Origin: Pogonophryne albipinna
Taxonomy: Eukaryota > Chordata > Actinopteri > Perciformes > Artedidraconidae
DNA length: 64,000 nucleotides
Assembly: GCA_028583405.1 (NCBI GenBank)
Contig: CM053249.1
Location: 40,203,499-40,267,498, forward strand
Reading direction: 5' to 3'
Each line of letters opens with the position of its first letter. Positions within the stretch are counted from its first letter, which is position 1. A program made the translations under genes and the position numbers. The notes beneath the pieces were generated by a model that saw only the letters and a program-made list of their open reading frames with translations, ran no database searches and was not told the DNA's origin. Positions 1 through 12,746 of the stretch are shown in pieces.

Positions 1-250
1 CAGAATGATGATTATTTTACCCTCAGATCAGCGCTTTTATGCGGGTATCACTGCTGGTGTCAGCTTCGTGGACCCCAAAGTTAAAAGGAAATGTCCAGGA
101 TATTGACATAGCATATTTATATACAGAATGATGATTATTTTACCCTCAGATCAGCGCTTTTATGCGGGTATCATCAGTGCTGTTAGCAGGGTGTTTGCTT
201 CGTGGACCCCAAATGTAATGTCCATGATCCACGGGGTGGACACAGACACA
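1..250 (+). repeat. Two tandem partial copies of a 125-bp unit (5' UTR of the LINE?)
   Basis: The first 51 bases of the window recur at 126-176, and a shared segment reading gcttcgtggacccc follows in both copies. The 125-bp spacing suggests promoter-like monomers upstream of the LINE ORF1. That role is inferred from position only. Confidence 0.6.
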
Positions 251-399
251 TGCGTAGAGCACCCCCAAGTATGTAGGTACAGTTGGTCAAATTTGTCCTG
301 TCGGTGGCAGGGACTTTGCATTATAAGTTGACGTCACATTTCCATTGTGCGGACATTTGTACATTTAAACGACAAATCACATGTTAAATCTGTCCATAA

Positions 400-1206
400 G
401 GCAGACCTTTCCCTTCCTCCTTTACTGGCACCGATACATGTGTTAAATGTAGTATAGTTGTTAGGTTGGAGGCGGGAATCATAGCCATAGAAGCCCGGCT
501 CCGCATCTTAGAAAGTAACTCAGCTACAGTTAAGCCCATGTTAGCCGGTGCGGACCGGCAAAAGGTAGCTCCTATTAGCCGTCCCCCGGCAACTCCCGAG
601 CAGCAGGGAGACTGGGTGACTGTTCAGAAGGGGCATAACGCGAAACCCGCAGGTCCCCACCAACCCGTTCACGTATCTAACAGATATTCCCCACTCAGCG
701 AGACACCTGCTGAGAAGCCAACTCTGGTTATTGGTAGCTCTATTATGAGACACGTGAATTTAGAGACCGAAGCCTCCACAGTCACATGCATTCCGGGGGC
801 CAGAGCGGGCGACGTTGAGGCGCATCTTAAACTGCTGGCTAAAAATAAACGTAAATACAGTAGGATTGTTATTCACGTCGGTGGTAATGATGTTCGTTTA
901 CGCCAATCAGAATGCACCAAACTTAATGTGGAGTCGGTGTATAGTTATGCTAAAACAATGTCGGACACCGTAATCTTCTCTGGTCCCCTCCCCAATCTGA
1001 TCAATGATGACATGTATAGCCGCATGTCATCATTTCAGCGCTGGTTGTCTTGGTGGTGCCAAGCAAACAATGTGGGCTTCGTAAATAATTGGACAGCCTT
1101 CTGGGGAAAACCTGGTCTGATTAAGAGAGACGGCATTCATCCTACTTTGGAAGGTGCAAATCTAATTTCGGCAAACATTTTAGGGCTTTGTGGACTTAAT
1201 CCATGA
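400..1206 (+). CDS. LINE ORF1: coiled-coil plus SGNH/GDSL esterase-like protein
   Basis: Open frame from 400 (preceded by a stop at 397) to the stop at 1204-1206. No ATG is seen near the 5' end, so the start is unresolved; a TTG lies at 466. A CVKC pair and a short LEAGIIAIEARLRILES stretch, likely coiled coil, come first. The second half has SGNH-hydrolase blocks: GSS (block I), HVGGND (block III) and DGIHPT (block V, the catalytic Asp-x-x-His region). ORF1 proteins of this group bind RNA and may act on lipids or membranes; catalytic activity here is not shown. ORF2 follows 115 bp downstream. Confidence 0.75.
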   Translation, partial: GRPFPSSFTGTDTCVKCSIVVRLEAGIIAIEARLRILESNSATVKPMLAGADRQKVAPISRPPATPEQQGDWVTVQKGHNAKPAGPHQPVHVSNRYSPLSETPAEKPTLVIGSSIMRHVNLETEASTVTCIPGARAGDVEAHLKLLAKNKRKYSRIVIHVGGNDVRLRQSECTKLNVESVYSYAKTMSDTVIFSGPLPNLINDDMYSRMSSFQRWLSWWCQANNVGFVNNWTAFWGKPGLIKRDGIHPTLEGANLISANILGLCGLNP

Positions 1207-1320
1207 CAAACTGGAGTTGAGACCAGGAGGCGGAGTCGCAGTCTTACACGCTTCTCTGCGCACTCTCCTAGGCAGTCATCCATAGGAATCCCGAACCCAA
1301 TAAAATACCCAATATTAGCG

Positions 1321-4318
1321 GTGTGTGTGTCTGCCCAAGGACAATTTAAGGTAAAACTTAATAGAGGTGTCATACATAATAACCTAATAAAAGTAAATGT
1401 AACAACTACTACAGTGCAACAAAACAGGAATATTAAATGTGGTCTCTTAAACATAAGATCTCTAGCATCTAAAGCAATATTGGTAAATGATTTAATATCA
1501 GATTATAATATTGATATATGCCGTCTCACTGAAACTTGGTTGAGACATGAAGAATATGTCAGCATAAATGAGGCCACTGCACCCAGCCATATCAATACTC
1601 ATATTGCCCGAGGCGTGGGCCGAGGAGGTGGAGTTGCAGCAATCTTTGACTCAAGTTTACTTATCAATACTAAACCAAAATTAAAGTATACCTCCTTTGA
1701 AAGTCTCGTTTTTAGTCTTACGCATCCGACCTGGAAAACTTTGCAGCCAATCTTATTTGTTACAGTGTACCGTGCACCAGGTCCTTATTCAGAATTCTTA
1801 TCAGAATTCTCAGAGTTTTTCTCAACTTTGGTACTTAAAACAGATAAAGTAATTATCGTAGATGACTTTAATATTCATGTTGATGATGATAAAAATAGCC
1901 TTACTGTTGCATTTAACTCTATATTAGATTCTGTTGGTTTTTGTCAGAGTGTAAATAAACCAACCCACTGCTATAATCACACTCTCGACCTTGTTCTGAC
2001 TTATGGTATTGAAATTGAGCAACTATTAGTCGAACCGCATAATCCTGCTTTATCCGACCATTTCTTAGTAACTTTTGAAGTACTGTTACTAGACTACAAA
2101 GCATTAGTCAAAAGCTCCTGCAGCAGAAACCTATCTGTTAGTGCTATAGCCAAATTTAAGGAAGAGATTCCACCAATACTTAACTCGATAGCATGTCTGC
2201 ATGTTGGGGAGGAAACTTATACAAAATGTACACCACCCCAAATTGATCATGTTGTTGATAGTGCTACAGATGCGCTGCGAATAAAATTAGACTCTGTTGC
2301 TCCTTTGAAAAAGAAGAAAATAAAACAACATAGATTAGCTCCATGGCATAATGCCGAAACCCGCAAAATAAAGCAAAAGTCGAGACAACTTGAAAGGATA
2401 TGGCATTCCACTAAACTTGAAGAATCTCGTTTAATTTGGCATATTACTCTCAATGAATATAAGAAAGCACTGCGTAAAGCGAGAGCAGCCTACTACTCTT
2501 CATTAATAGATGAGAATAAGAATAATGCAAGATTTCTTTTCAGCACTGTAGCCAGGCTGACAGAGAGCCACAGCTCGATTGAGCCTTCTATTCCCATAGC
2601 ACTCAGTAGTAATGATTTTATGTGCTTTTTTAACGATAAAATTGTTACTCAGAAACAAAATGAATGACCTCTTGCCTTTGACCAGTAAAGTGTTATCAAC
2701 GGCTCCCGGAATCGTGAGTTCTGGTATTACACTGGATAGTAAACTAGAATGCTTTTCAGCCATAAACCTTGAACAATTAAATTCAATGATTCTCTCTTCT
2801 AAACCATCAACGTGTATGTTAGACCCAATTCCAACTAAGCTGTTGAAGGAAGTTTTTCCATTAATTAGCACTTCTTTATTAAATATTATGAATATGTCTT
2901 TATTATCAGGCTATGTTCCACAATCATTCAAAGTAACAGTGATAAAACCGCTTCTTAAAAAGCACAACCTCGATCCAGAGGTTTTAGCCAATTATAGACC
3001 TATTTCTAATCTTCCGTTCCTCTCAAAAATTCTTGAGAAAGCAGTCGCAAAACAGCTGTGTGATTACTTAAAAAACAATGATTTATTTGAAGATTTTCAG
3101 TCTGGCTTTAGAACACATCATAGCACAGAGACAGCTCTGGTTAAAGTCACAAATGACATTCTAATAGCCTCTGACAAGGGACTTGTCTCTATTCTTGTTT
3201 TACTCGATCTCAGTGCTGCATTTGATACTATCGATCATGATATCTTATTGCAAAGACTAGAGCACTTAGTTGGCATACAGGGAACTGCTTTAGGCTGGTT
3301 TAGGTCCTATCTATCTGAACGCTCTCCGTTTGTACGTGTCAATGATGAATCTTCCACGCAAACCAAAGTTAGCCATGGAGTGCCACAGGGCTCAGTGCTC
3401 GGACCTATTTTGTTCACATTATATATGCTTCCGTTAGGCAATATTATAAGGAATCATTCTGTACATTTTCATTGTTATGCGGATGATACTCAACTATATT
3501 TATCCATCAAGCCTGATGAAATTAATCATCTAAATAAAATTCAAGACTGCCTCAAGGACTTAAAAACGTGGATGACCTTAAACCTTTTGATGTTAAACAC
3601 GACCAAAACTGAAGTTATTGTACATGGCCCGAAGAATCTACGAAACAAATTATCTAAAGATATACTAACTATGGATGGCATTAATTTGGCCTCCAGTGAG
3701 ACTGTAAGGAATGTTGGTGTTATATTTGATCAGGATTTATCCTTTAACGCCCACATAAAATCAATTTCAAGGACCGCCTACTTCCACCTACGTAACATTG
3801 CAAAAATCAGGCATATCTTGCCTCAAAACGATGCAGAGAAACTAGTCCATGCATTTGTTACTTCAAGGCTGGATTATTGTAACTCTTTATTATCAGGGAG
3901 TACCAAGAAGTCAGTCAAGTCGCTTCAGCTGATTCAAAATGCTGCAGCTCATGTACTAACCAGAGTTAGGAAAAGGGACCACATTACTCCTGTTCTGGCC
4001 TCCTTACACTGGCTCCCTATAGAACACAGGATAGAATTTAAAATTCTTCTTCTCGCCTACAAAGCCCTTAATGGGCAGGCGCCATCTTACCTTAAAGAAC
4101 TCATTATACCCTACTGTCCTACTAGGGCATTGCGTTCCAAGAATGCAGGGTTGTTGGTTGTTCCTAGAGTCTCTAAAAGTACAATGGGAGCCAGAGCCTT
4201 TTCTTATCAAGCTCCACATTTGTGGAATCAGCTTCCAGTTTGTGTTCGGGCGGCAGACACCCTATCCGTTTTTAAGAGTGTGCTTAAGACGTTCCTTTTT
4301 GATAAAGCTTATAGTTAG
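1321..4318 (+). pseudogene. LINE ORF2: AP endonuclease and reverse transcriptase, one frameshift
   Basis: Encodes the target-nicking and reverse-transcribing enzyme of the LINE. The endonuclease half is open from 1321 to 2667 (GLLNIRSLAS, LTETWL, DDFNIH, SDHFLV). The RT half is open from about 2612 to 4318, with NYRPISNLPFLSKILEK, SGFRTHHSTETAL, LDLSAAFDTIDHD, HGVPQGSVLGP and the catalytic YADD. The two frames overlap, and the protein sense passes from one to the other at about 2645-2655. A single-base change there is therefore enough to explain the break. The C-terminal region ends in the usual LWNQLPVCVR and LKTFLF motifs. The DDFN (usually GDFN) residue in the endonuclease is atypical. Confidence 0.85.
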
Positions 4319-4904
4319 GGCTGATTAGATTCAGCCCCTAGTTTTGCTGATATAGGCTTAATTTGTCGGGGGACATCTTACTTCTTCCTTCTCTCTGTCT
4401 ATACCTGTGTACTCTCATGTTCCGATTAACCCAGCTTCCCCAAATTTCTTTCTTTTTGGTGTCTATATCCGCTGGGATCCGGAGTCATGGATGATCCTGC
4501 GGTCCTGTGTCCTGCATCGCGAGCCCTGGATCTTGAGTCGTGGCTGTGGTCCTGGATCATAGGTCCTGGATGGATATCCTCGTGGATTCATCTTCCTATT
4601 ATACACACATGCATTTCCAAACATTTGGACTACCAATGTTGCAAATGTATTATCTTTTCAATTTACACATGGCATCTATTGCACGTCTGTCCGTCCTGGG
4701 AGAGGGATCCCTCCTCTGTTGCTCTCCCTGAGGTTTCTCCCATTTTTCCCTTTACAACTGTGGGTTTTCTTCGGAAGTTTTTCCTTGTACGATGTGAGGG
4801 TCTAAGGACAGAGGGTGTCGTATTGTCATACTGATATTTTGTACAAACTGTGAAGTCCACTGAGACAAATGTAACATTTGTGATATTGGGCTATATAAAT
4901 AAAC

Positions 4905-4924
4905 ATTGATTGATTGATTGATTA
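4905..4924 (+). repeat. (ATTG)n 3' tail of the LINE
   Basis: Four to five ATTG units directly after an aataaa-like stretch mark the 3' end of the L2-type element. Confidence 0.75.
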
Positions 4925-4959
4925 TACTAATTACATACTGTATATAAAATATGACCAAG

Positions 4960-5450
4960 AATGTGAGACAACTTTATAGAAATTCATATCACATCTGTTA
5001 CTGATGCCATTTGTCATACTTTGTTAAACTCACAAATAATAAAGTTCCATAACTTCAGTTGGGAACAAAGACCACACCTTATCTCCCCAAGGCAATTTCC
5101 CATCCAATAGGTGTGCTATATAGGTGTGTATAACCCTTTCTCCTGTCTGTTACTCCCTCTTTCAGCACAAGAACCAGAGGGGGATTCAATGGAGCCTGAA
5201 TACCTGCACTGAGACCCTCACCCTGCACCCTGAGTCTCAACTCTCAGTGTTTTTCAAGCCTCTCCCTGTTTTTTTGTATTAAACAAAACATTAAGCTTTC
5301 CCAATGGTGTGGTTTTCGTTTTGTGAAAAAGTGCAAATGCAGTGTTTGTATATAATTACCTCACACATTTTTTTGCTGTTGGTCGTGAAATTCGTACTCC
5401 TTTCTCGGAGCGATTTGAGCATCCCCAGGCAGCACAGCAAACCATGGTGG
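4960..5450 (+). other. Possible solo LTR or promoter-like segment
   Basis: A CCAAT box (5104) and a TATA-like ctatatagg (about 5116) lie upstream of an attaaa signal (about 5278), the order expected in an LTR. No matching second LTR and no TG...CA ends with a target duplication were found, so this stays tentative. Confidence 0.2.
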
Positions 5451-5580
5451 CGACTAGGAGAAAGCACAGCAAACCAGGACAACACGGAGGAAAAGGCACA
5501 GACAAACTGCATGATATGCTATTCAATGTTTATTGAATTCCATGTATTTGCAATGGATGTTCCTAAAACAACACATTTAA

Positions 5581-5616
5581 CATCATCATCATCATCATGC
5601 TGCTGCTGCTGCTGCT
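5581..5616. repeat. (ATC)n-(CTG)n trinucleotide repeat
   Basis: Six CAT/ATC units run directly into about six TGC/CTG units, a compound trinucleotide microsatellite. Confidence 0.9.
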
Positions 5617-7110
5617 AGTCCTTTGATAGTAACCTGTCGGTCTCCTGTCCTTTCTGAAAGCCATAAAGATGACATTAGTCATTTAGATAACTTGTGTCCT
5701 CAATTACCATGGGATTACTGAAACTACCATGAATTTAAGAAAATGGTAGAAATTAATCTAATCTGAATTTTAAAGCATTACTTTAGATCCCCTCCCTCTA
5801 AATATATCAATAAACATTATAAAGTGATGCTCCTGACTACCATACAAGTTTAAGAAGATAATATTGGTTTTAAAGAATTCAAAGCTATAAATAAACAGCA
5901 ACAGGCTCTTTAACCAAGGCACTGTTAGCCTAACATGTAAACTAGTTGTTCAAACAAATCCTAATATTATCACTTAATATTAGCAAATTCTATTTTATTT
6001 TTTAAAACATATTGATGTAAATACATACACATATCGATTTGTTGTATAAATATTGCAAATCAAAACCTTTATTCACTAATAATTACCAAAAATCGTGGTT
6101 CTATCTCCTGTTATCAATGCATTCACATTGCCCGCCATGAACTTCCGGGGAACGATCCTCATCTGCATGAACCACGTGACGATAACCGTTTTTGGACTTC
6201 CGTTGTCGTAACTCTTCTATCTATATGGCGCTGACACTAACTATTAACTTAACACTCTTATTCAGAAAATTCTTCATTTCCGGTTAGCATGTGGCGAAAT
6301 ACTACGTTTTCGAACCGTGAATTGAAGGTGAAATAACGTGATGTTGTACCCTAAACACACTGGGTTTAACACTCATTTATTGACACTGAAATCACGTTTA
6401 TTAGGGAATGTTTAAATAACCACAGACACCAGAATTATGTAATTTAGCGACAGAAAAAGGCAGGAATTGCATTGAACCCGCCCCCCGACGACGCCGGCCA
6501 ATAGGAGAAGACCTCCTGACCTGGGCTGACGGGACATGGGGAGAGTGTCTCCGCTTGCAATTTCATTTGGACACCACCGCATCTTTTGTGTAATTAAATG
6601 TTATTGACTTTTATAAGCTTCCCTTGACTCTTTTCAGTCTCTCCTGCTCTCAGGGTTCTAGAATTACTTACAGTACGAAGCAGCAAATGTTAATTCATTC
6701 ATTTTTTTTATGATTAAGACGCAGAACTTTTAAGGGCATAGAGATAAAAAAAGATGAACAGAGACACCGACCGTGCGGTTACTTTTCATGTCAACACAAA
6801 TATGAATGATTTATTTTTTTCTGCACTGACAGCACAGCAGAGGGAGGGAGAGGCCACTAAAAACACCGCGACCATTGTGCCTGAACAGGCAATTCACTAG
6901 CAGGAACCACGCCAAAACGGTGTGATGTTTGTAAGTTTATTGAAGTAACATGTGAATGATATGACTCACACCGTGAAGGGATGTTCTGGGAGGGCGAGCT
7001 GTGGTCCGTGCAGTGGGAGAATCAGAGTGGGGGTTCCGTCTCCGGCATGATCTGCGTGGGCTGATTATGGGCCCCCAGATGATACCTGGAATTCAAATGT
7101 TAGTATACAC
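5617..7110. other. No gene recognised
   Basis: AT-rich unique-looking DNA with short GC-richer patches around 6120-6330 and 6480-6560, including cttccgg ETS-like motifs. I see no exon with family features. Confidence 0.5.
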
Positions 7111-7330
7111 CAGGCATGGGCAAACTAAGGCCCGCGGGCCATATATGGCCCGTTGGGCTTTTGAATCCGGCCCACTGAATATTGGTACAAAATTGTCCAA
7201 ATGATAGTAAAGACCGCATTCATTTTGCCTTTTTCCTGCAATGCCCGGCATTTCAGTTGATCCCACTAGATGGCGCACTCTAGACACAATTTACCTTTGC
7301 TGGAGTCTGGTATATTCTCTCAGCTGGCCC
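7111..7330 (+). mobile_element. hAT-type terminal fragment
   Basis: Starts with CAGGCATGGGCAAACTAAGG followed by cccgcgggcc, a terminus style shared by many vertebrate hAT MITEs. A matching opposite terminus was not found, so only one end appears to be preserved. The right boundary is uncertain. Confidence 0.45.
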
Positions 7331-7826
7331 CACTCGGCAACCCGGCAAGATCCAAGAACAAAATACGTCACGCTTACATTGGAGGGGGTCGAGATTAACC
7401 TGAACAATAACAGTTCATGGCGAGTACAGCGAATACAAGTTGTATCAAGCAGTAGCGCTGAGCAAAGTGACTAGAACGCGACCACACACTTGTAAAAAAC
7501 ACTTATATAAAGTCAGGCAACACTAACCGGGCTTAGTGTGATTCTGTTTATTTTACCTTACTTTAATGACCATCCGTTCACTGTTATTGACCATTGTGAA
7601 GAGGCAGACGTTTTCCTTTTGTTTTGTATTATTGCAGCTATCGGATGGAATCAATACATGGGCTACATGTGGCCATCACAAGTAAAATCATAACGAAAAC
7701 TACGCCGGTAAAATATGCGTGTAGAAAACGGCTTATGCCACAATATGATAGCAACAAGTAGTCAAGATAGTCTGATTAGCTAACATCACCTGTAGAATGC
7801 CAGAGAAACTTTCATAACAGCGTTGT

Positions 7827-8371
7827 GATGCCAAACCAACACACTCTCACTCCCTAAATGTCCAGGAGCGACGCTTGGTCAGGGTCCCGTGGCGTGCAGT
7901 TGGGACGCGCCGAGGCTCCTTCAGCTTCATAAATGGACGCAAAGAGCTTTCAACTGATTGCAATGTATTCCCATCGGCGGCGGTATTTGACGCTCATGGA
8001 AGCACCGCATCCGTTTATGTCGGCAGCTCTTAAAGGCAATGTGAGCGTCCATTCCCATTGGATAACGGAGAATTGTACACCCGGAAGTAAGTATTCTCCT
8101 TACTGTCGATTGATTTGACAGTGATATCTCCACTACTCATCAACTCAAAAACGCCAGATTACCTTTGTTAATTAAACGACATTGATAGGTTTAAATTGTG
8201 TACAATGCGTTTGTGTTTTTCCCCTTCAATTCTGAGAAACAACTTGTTTTCTCTGAAATGTGGAGCGCCAAAGAGACTACACTACCCACAATGCCCAGCT
8301 ATTGTTGTGACGACGCCTGTCCGCTTTGCGACAAACCCTGTGATTAATCTTCAAGCTCTGGGATTGGATGT
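7827..8371 (+). repeat. Left copy of a 540-bp inverted repeat
   Basis: About 540 bp matching 24938-25477 in reverse complement, with scattered substitutions and small indels (roughly 90% by eye). The two copies bracket the Polinton palindrome and the second LINE. The repeat carries no recognisable protein. It is either two insertions of one dispersed family or one inverted duplication. Confidence 0.8.
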
Positions 8372-8593
8372 TGGAGTGGCAGTGCGCCAAGGTTACGCCG
8401 AGCGTCAAGCTCTTTGAAATGGAACAAAACCACGGCAGTCTATTCAAAACTGGACTCGAACGCCCCCCGAGAACTACACATGCTTGCTTTTGTGTTTCGC
8501 AACATGTTCTCTATGGCACTTCTCCAGTGGCGTTTCTATATGTACAAAAGTGGTGGGGCACAAACAACTCAGATGTCTATATATAAGCTTCTG

Positions 8594-8945
8594 CAGTGAG
8601 GTTCATGGCTGGTGAGGCACTGGCACTGACTCTTCAGGTTTACAAATATTATATTTTGACCTAAATCAAAATATAATATTATTTTCAAAAGCTTTTTTAG
8701 TCTGATGCTTCAATTAATTTGAAACAGACAGTTCAACAGAAGGATACCCAAAAAATGTAATTTTATCATTTAAATATTGAATTGTTCTCTCTTAGTAAGA
8801 TCCCATTTTCAATAAAATGGTGGTCTTACCTTGACTTGAAGATGAAGTCCATTTGCCTATTCTTCTGGACAAAAATCTCTATTACTTTTTTGTAAAAGTC
8901 CTCCTTATCTTCTTGTAGTTTCAAAAGTCTATCATAAATCTAAAT
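8594..8945 (+). mobile_element. Truncated hAT-like copy related to 53062-54046
   Basis: Begins cagtgaggttcatggctgg and shares about 350 bp with the left part of the element at 53062, including a stretch beginning tcttaccttgacttgaag at about 8823. It lacks ten bases near its terminus and the whole right part. Confidence 0.7.
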
Positions 8946-10965
8946 GATGGATTTATGATTCGAAAATGTAGGGTAGACATGTGGATATTATCCGGCTGAA
9001 CAAAACGTACATTTATCTAACAGGTTCGTTTCCCACAGATCTTATTTTGAGCTATTTTCTAAAATCCTATGGAGAAATCTCATTGCTTTTTTGTGGAGGG
9101 AAGCCATGCGCAGCTTACTTCCTGGTTTTAGGACGCGTCTCTCTCCTCCTCTTCACACACCACACTTTTCGCGGCACACGTACTTACAGCCAATCAGCTC
9201 TGAATTATGTGAGATGACGTATGGTGGGGATGGCAGCTCTATGCCCATAGGGGCATAGAGCAGTCATTATTTGTTGCCACACACATTAAATAGGAAAATA
9301 CTCTGAGCATGCGCAGTGTAGTTTTTACAGTCACCGTTCACTTAGACAGTGAGAGGGAGGGGCAGGATCGTGTTTTGTCCCACATGGCTCTAAACAGCTC
9401 AATAGGCACACACTGTAGACACTAATTAGAAGAACACATACTAAAACAGCAATGTACAGACGAATCAGATGATTAAACATGATCTTAAAATATATTTTAT
9501 ATTTATTTTTATTTATTTTTTGCATTTTGTTGTAATCATTATTTTAATACTTTCTGCTGACACTAGGTGCCCCTAATGACCAGTCGCCACTGTACTTCTC
9601 TACTGGGAATTGTAGTTTTAAAAGACGTTTTCGTTTTTCCCAAAATTAGAAGTTGACAGTATTAAACTGTGTACAGCCCTGGAGGTTTAGGCGATAGGAA
9701 ACACATTGGTGTATACAAATTTAAAACATGTAATTACTAAATGGGTGAAAATCGCTTGTATCCATAATGGGCAGCATTAATATATACCCACATGGCAGCT
9801 CATTGTTACTTTGTAATTCTACTCCACTACAATTCAGAGGTTAACCTGGTATTTTTACTCCACTACATTTATTTGAGTTACTTTGCAGATTCTGATTAAT
9901 GGTGTAAACAACCCTTAAAGCAGACTTTAGTTACACCTGAGTAAAATTCAGGGAAAGGTGATTGTCAAGTGCCAACAATCAGGCAAGATATTTGATAGTT
10001 GGTGCTTCAGAAGACTAAACATTTATCTACAGATCTCTATAAAGTATATTCATTACTCGTTATTCTCTACTAATAGTTAATTAAAGACTGTATAATGGCT
10101 ATTTTGCACATCCCTTTCAAGATTTTCAAAGGTTTATTGACATATCATATAAACAACTACGGTGTAGTTATGCAATGAATGAAAAACTTGGGTCACAGGT
10201 TCCTCAACAGTGCATTACAAGACATCTATCAATATGTGTGTATACCTCCACCTTTAAACTGTCAAATTCTGCACATTTCTTATTCTATCTACATACATAA
10301 GACTATAATTAATGTGTAATTAATCGGTTAAAATAAGTGCTTCAACATAGTTAACATTGCAGGAAAGCAATATATTAGACGTTAAGTACTTTGTCAGGCT
10401 TAATATTTATCTGTAGATAGATATCCCCAAAGGTTTTTTCTTATTTGAAAGAAGATATTAACCTAAAGTGTTCTTTAATGTGTTAATAAAGGTTAATTAG
10501 TTTGTCTGTTTTGCACATCCTCATATTAATATATTTGTACATCGTGCACTAAACTGTTTTATTGTAGAGATCACTTACAGTATCTTCTTGATTTTTTATA
10601 TTCTATATTTCTATCATTGACCTTCTACTTTCCCCCTATGAAAGTATGTACTCTTAATATTTTTTCATCAAATAACATTATTCAACAAAAATAACATTAT
10701 TCAACAAAAATAATTCAATAACGTGCTTTAACCACTAGGCGGTGCACACAAGGTACACACAGCATACTAATAATAACTTTGTATTATTATTGTAGGACAT
10801 CAGTAATATCTTTAAAAACGTGCATTGCGGCTAAAACATCCAATCGGCGAGCTGAGGATATTTCCTACGTCTGTTTCCGGTATTGTTCCTGAAATGAGAG
10901 TTCACATTTATGCTACATTGAAGGGTCGAATTGACTACACATCTTCAGAAACATAATTTGCTTCA
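8946..10965. other. No gene recognised; one dispersed-repeat scrap
   Basis: AT-rich, without supported exons. About 9815-9925 contains a ttttactccactacattta stretch. Related text with stretches of acttgagtaaaagtact occurs at 46790-47315, and similar text at about 38580-38700, so this is probably a fragment of a dispersed fish DNA element. Confidence 0.5.
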
Positions 10966-10971
10966 GATATA
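10966..10971 (+). repeat. Left target-site duplication GATATA
   Basis: GATATA immediately precedes the AG terminus and matches 20843-20848 exactly. Confidence 0.85.
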
Positions 10972-11151
10972 AGTAGTATTAAGGATGCTGTTTCAATCAC
11001 ATTAGTATGCATAAAAAGTGACAGGTGACACGCCCCCAATTATGCAAATGAGCTAAGTCCCGCCTCCATTGTTCGAAACCCTTTGATGTGATTGGGTACA
11101 ATCATGTTAATGAGCTAAGTCCCGCCTCCCATTGTTCGAGATCCTTTGATG

Positions 11152-11530
11152 TGAGATAATAGGTATGTGTGGAATGCCCCCCAGGGTAATGCCTTTGTTG
11201 TCTATTTCTTTGATGTGTTGATTAAGGTAGTCTCTTTGAAGTTATATTGTCTGATAGGTAGGTGTGGAATGCCCCCCAGGGTAGTGCCTTTGTAGTCTAA
11301 TTCTTTGATGTGAGATAATAGGTAGGTGTGGAATGCCCCCCAGGGTAATGCCTTTGTTGTCTATTTCTTTGATGTGTTGATTAAGGTAGTCCTTTGAAGT
11401 TATATTGTCTGATAGGTAGGTGTGGAATGCCCCCCAGGGTAGTGCCTTTGAAGTCTAATTCTTTGATGTGAGATAATAGGTAGGTGTGGAATGCCCCCCA
11501 GGGTAGTGCCTTTGTTGTCTATTTCTTTTG
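11152..11530 (+). repeat. Subterminal tandem repeats, left arm
   Basis: Five copies of a core reading gtgtggaatgccccccaggg, alternating in a higher-order pattern with ttctttgatgtg segments. Subterminal arrays at both ends are plausible integrase-binding regions; that function is inferred. Confidence 0.85.
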
Positions 11531-11924
11531 ATGTGTTGATTAATGCAGTCTCTTTGAAGTTACGCTGTCTGGTCCCCTCAGGGTTGTATAATCTAATTAG
11601 CCTGTGATGTTTGGCCCTTTGAGGTGGTGTGTTATAAGCCTTTTGATGTTAATCTATGTGTGTCTTTGAAGTTAAGTGTGAGACTGTCTAACCCCCTCCC
11701 CGCCCAGGCCTCTCCCCCCTTTCTCCACCCCCTTCCTTTTATCAGATAGGGGGAATTAGATGAAAATAGGAATATTCTCAAATTAAAAAGACAGTAATTT
11801 CCACTTACCAAGTCACCTTGCAAAAAAGAAAAATTGGCCAAGAGACGCCTGTGACAACTTACCGTCCGTAGCGCCATTCAAGAAACGAATGCCTCAGCGG
11901 GGCGGGAGTCAGACGCCTACAGCC

Positions 11925-12096
11925 AGAGATTTTTGCATAAACTTATCTCTTGCCCTCTTTTTTTTTGTCATGTGGAGCGCGTTCATGTGTGCTGGAGGAG
12001 GGGCTATGTGAGGAAGTGGCAGATTTTCGGTTGTGTACTTTCAAATTCTCGCTCACTGGAGCTGGTTTCTCCAAAATGACCTATCCCCTACCTTAA
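11925..12096 (-). mobile_element. piggyBac-type MITE relic in the left arm
   Basis: Read on the - strand, it begins AGGTAGGGGATAGGTCATTT and matches the first 170 bp of the TTAA-flanked MITE at 43750-44127, including tttggagaaaccagct and atctgccacttcct. The inner half is lost. The CA microsatellite adjoins its terminus. Confidence 0.7.
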
Positions 12097-12103
12097 GAAC
12101 AAT

Positions 12104-12409
<306 letters not shown>

Positions 12410-12746
12410 GTTGGAGTTGGCCTTTTGTGTGGGGGTTAGAGATAAGCCTGGTATGTTAATCTGTATGTTGATTAAGACACTTTCTGTGAGGTGAGAAGCG
12501 AGGGGATGGAGTTCGGAGAAATACGTTCAAAACTAAATAAAACAACCATTATTTTTCACTCACTAAGACACATAAAAACGTTATTGTCCTCTCTAGATTT
12601 GATTCAGGGTTTTGCTCTAAATGATTAGTGCTTGCTAAGGATGTTTTCTTTTCAAGTTTTTGTGAAACTGTTAACTACAAGGAAGTATCTGTTTTTTGCA
12701 AAGAAGGTATTCATATTAATTTAAAAAAGATCTTATTTAGGTTTTT

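Larger units (their letters stand above)
1..4924 (+). mobile_element. L2-clade (CR1-group) LINE, near full length
   Basis: Non-LTR retrotransposon with two ORFs. ORF1 has an SGNH-esterase-like domain. ORF2 has an AP endonuclease followed by a reverse transcriptase. A short 3' tail of ATTG repeats takes the place of poly(A), as in L2-type elements. The 5' edge runs off or begins at the window start, where two partial copies of a 125-bp unit resemble 5'-UTR monomers. Only one frameshift separates the endonuclease and RT parts of ORF2, so the copy looks young compared with the two other LINEs in the window. Assignment to L2 rather than another CR1-group family rests on motif style and the tail. 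Confidence 0.85.

Noticed and set aside
4960..5450. Complete endogenous retrovirus
   Set aside because: No gag, pol or env similarity follows, and no second LTR was found.
7933..8133. Open frames on both strands of the 540-bp inverted repeat
   Set aside because: The frames on the two strands overlap each other, carry no family motif, and occur in a non-coding repeat.
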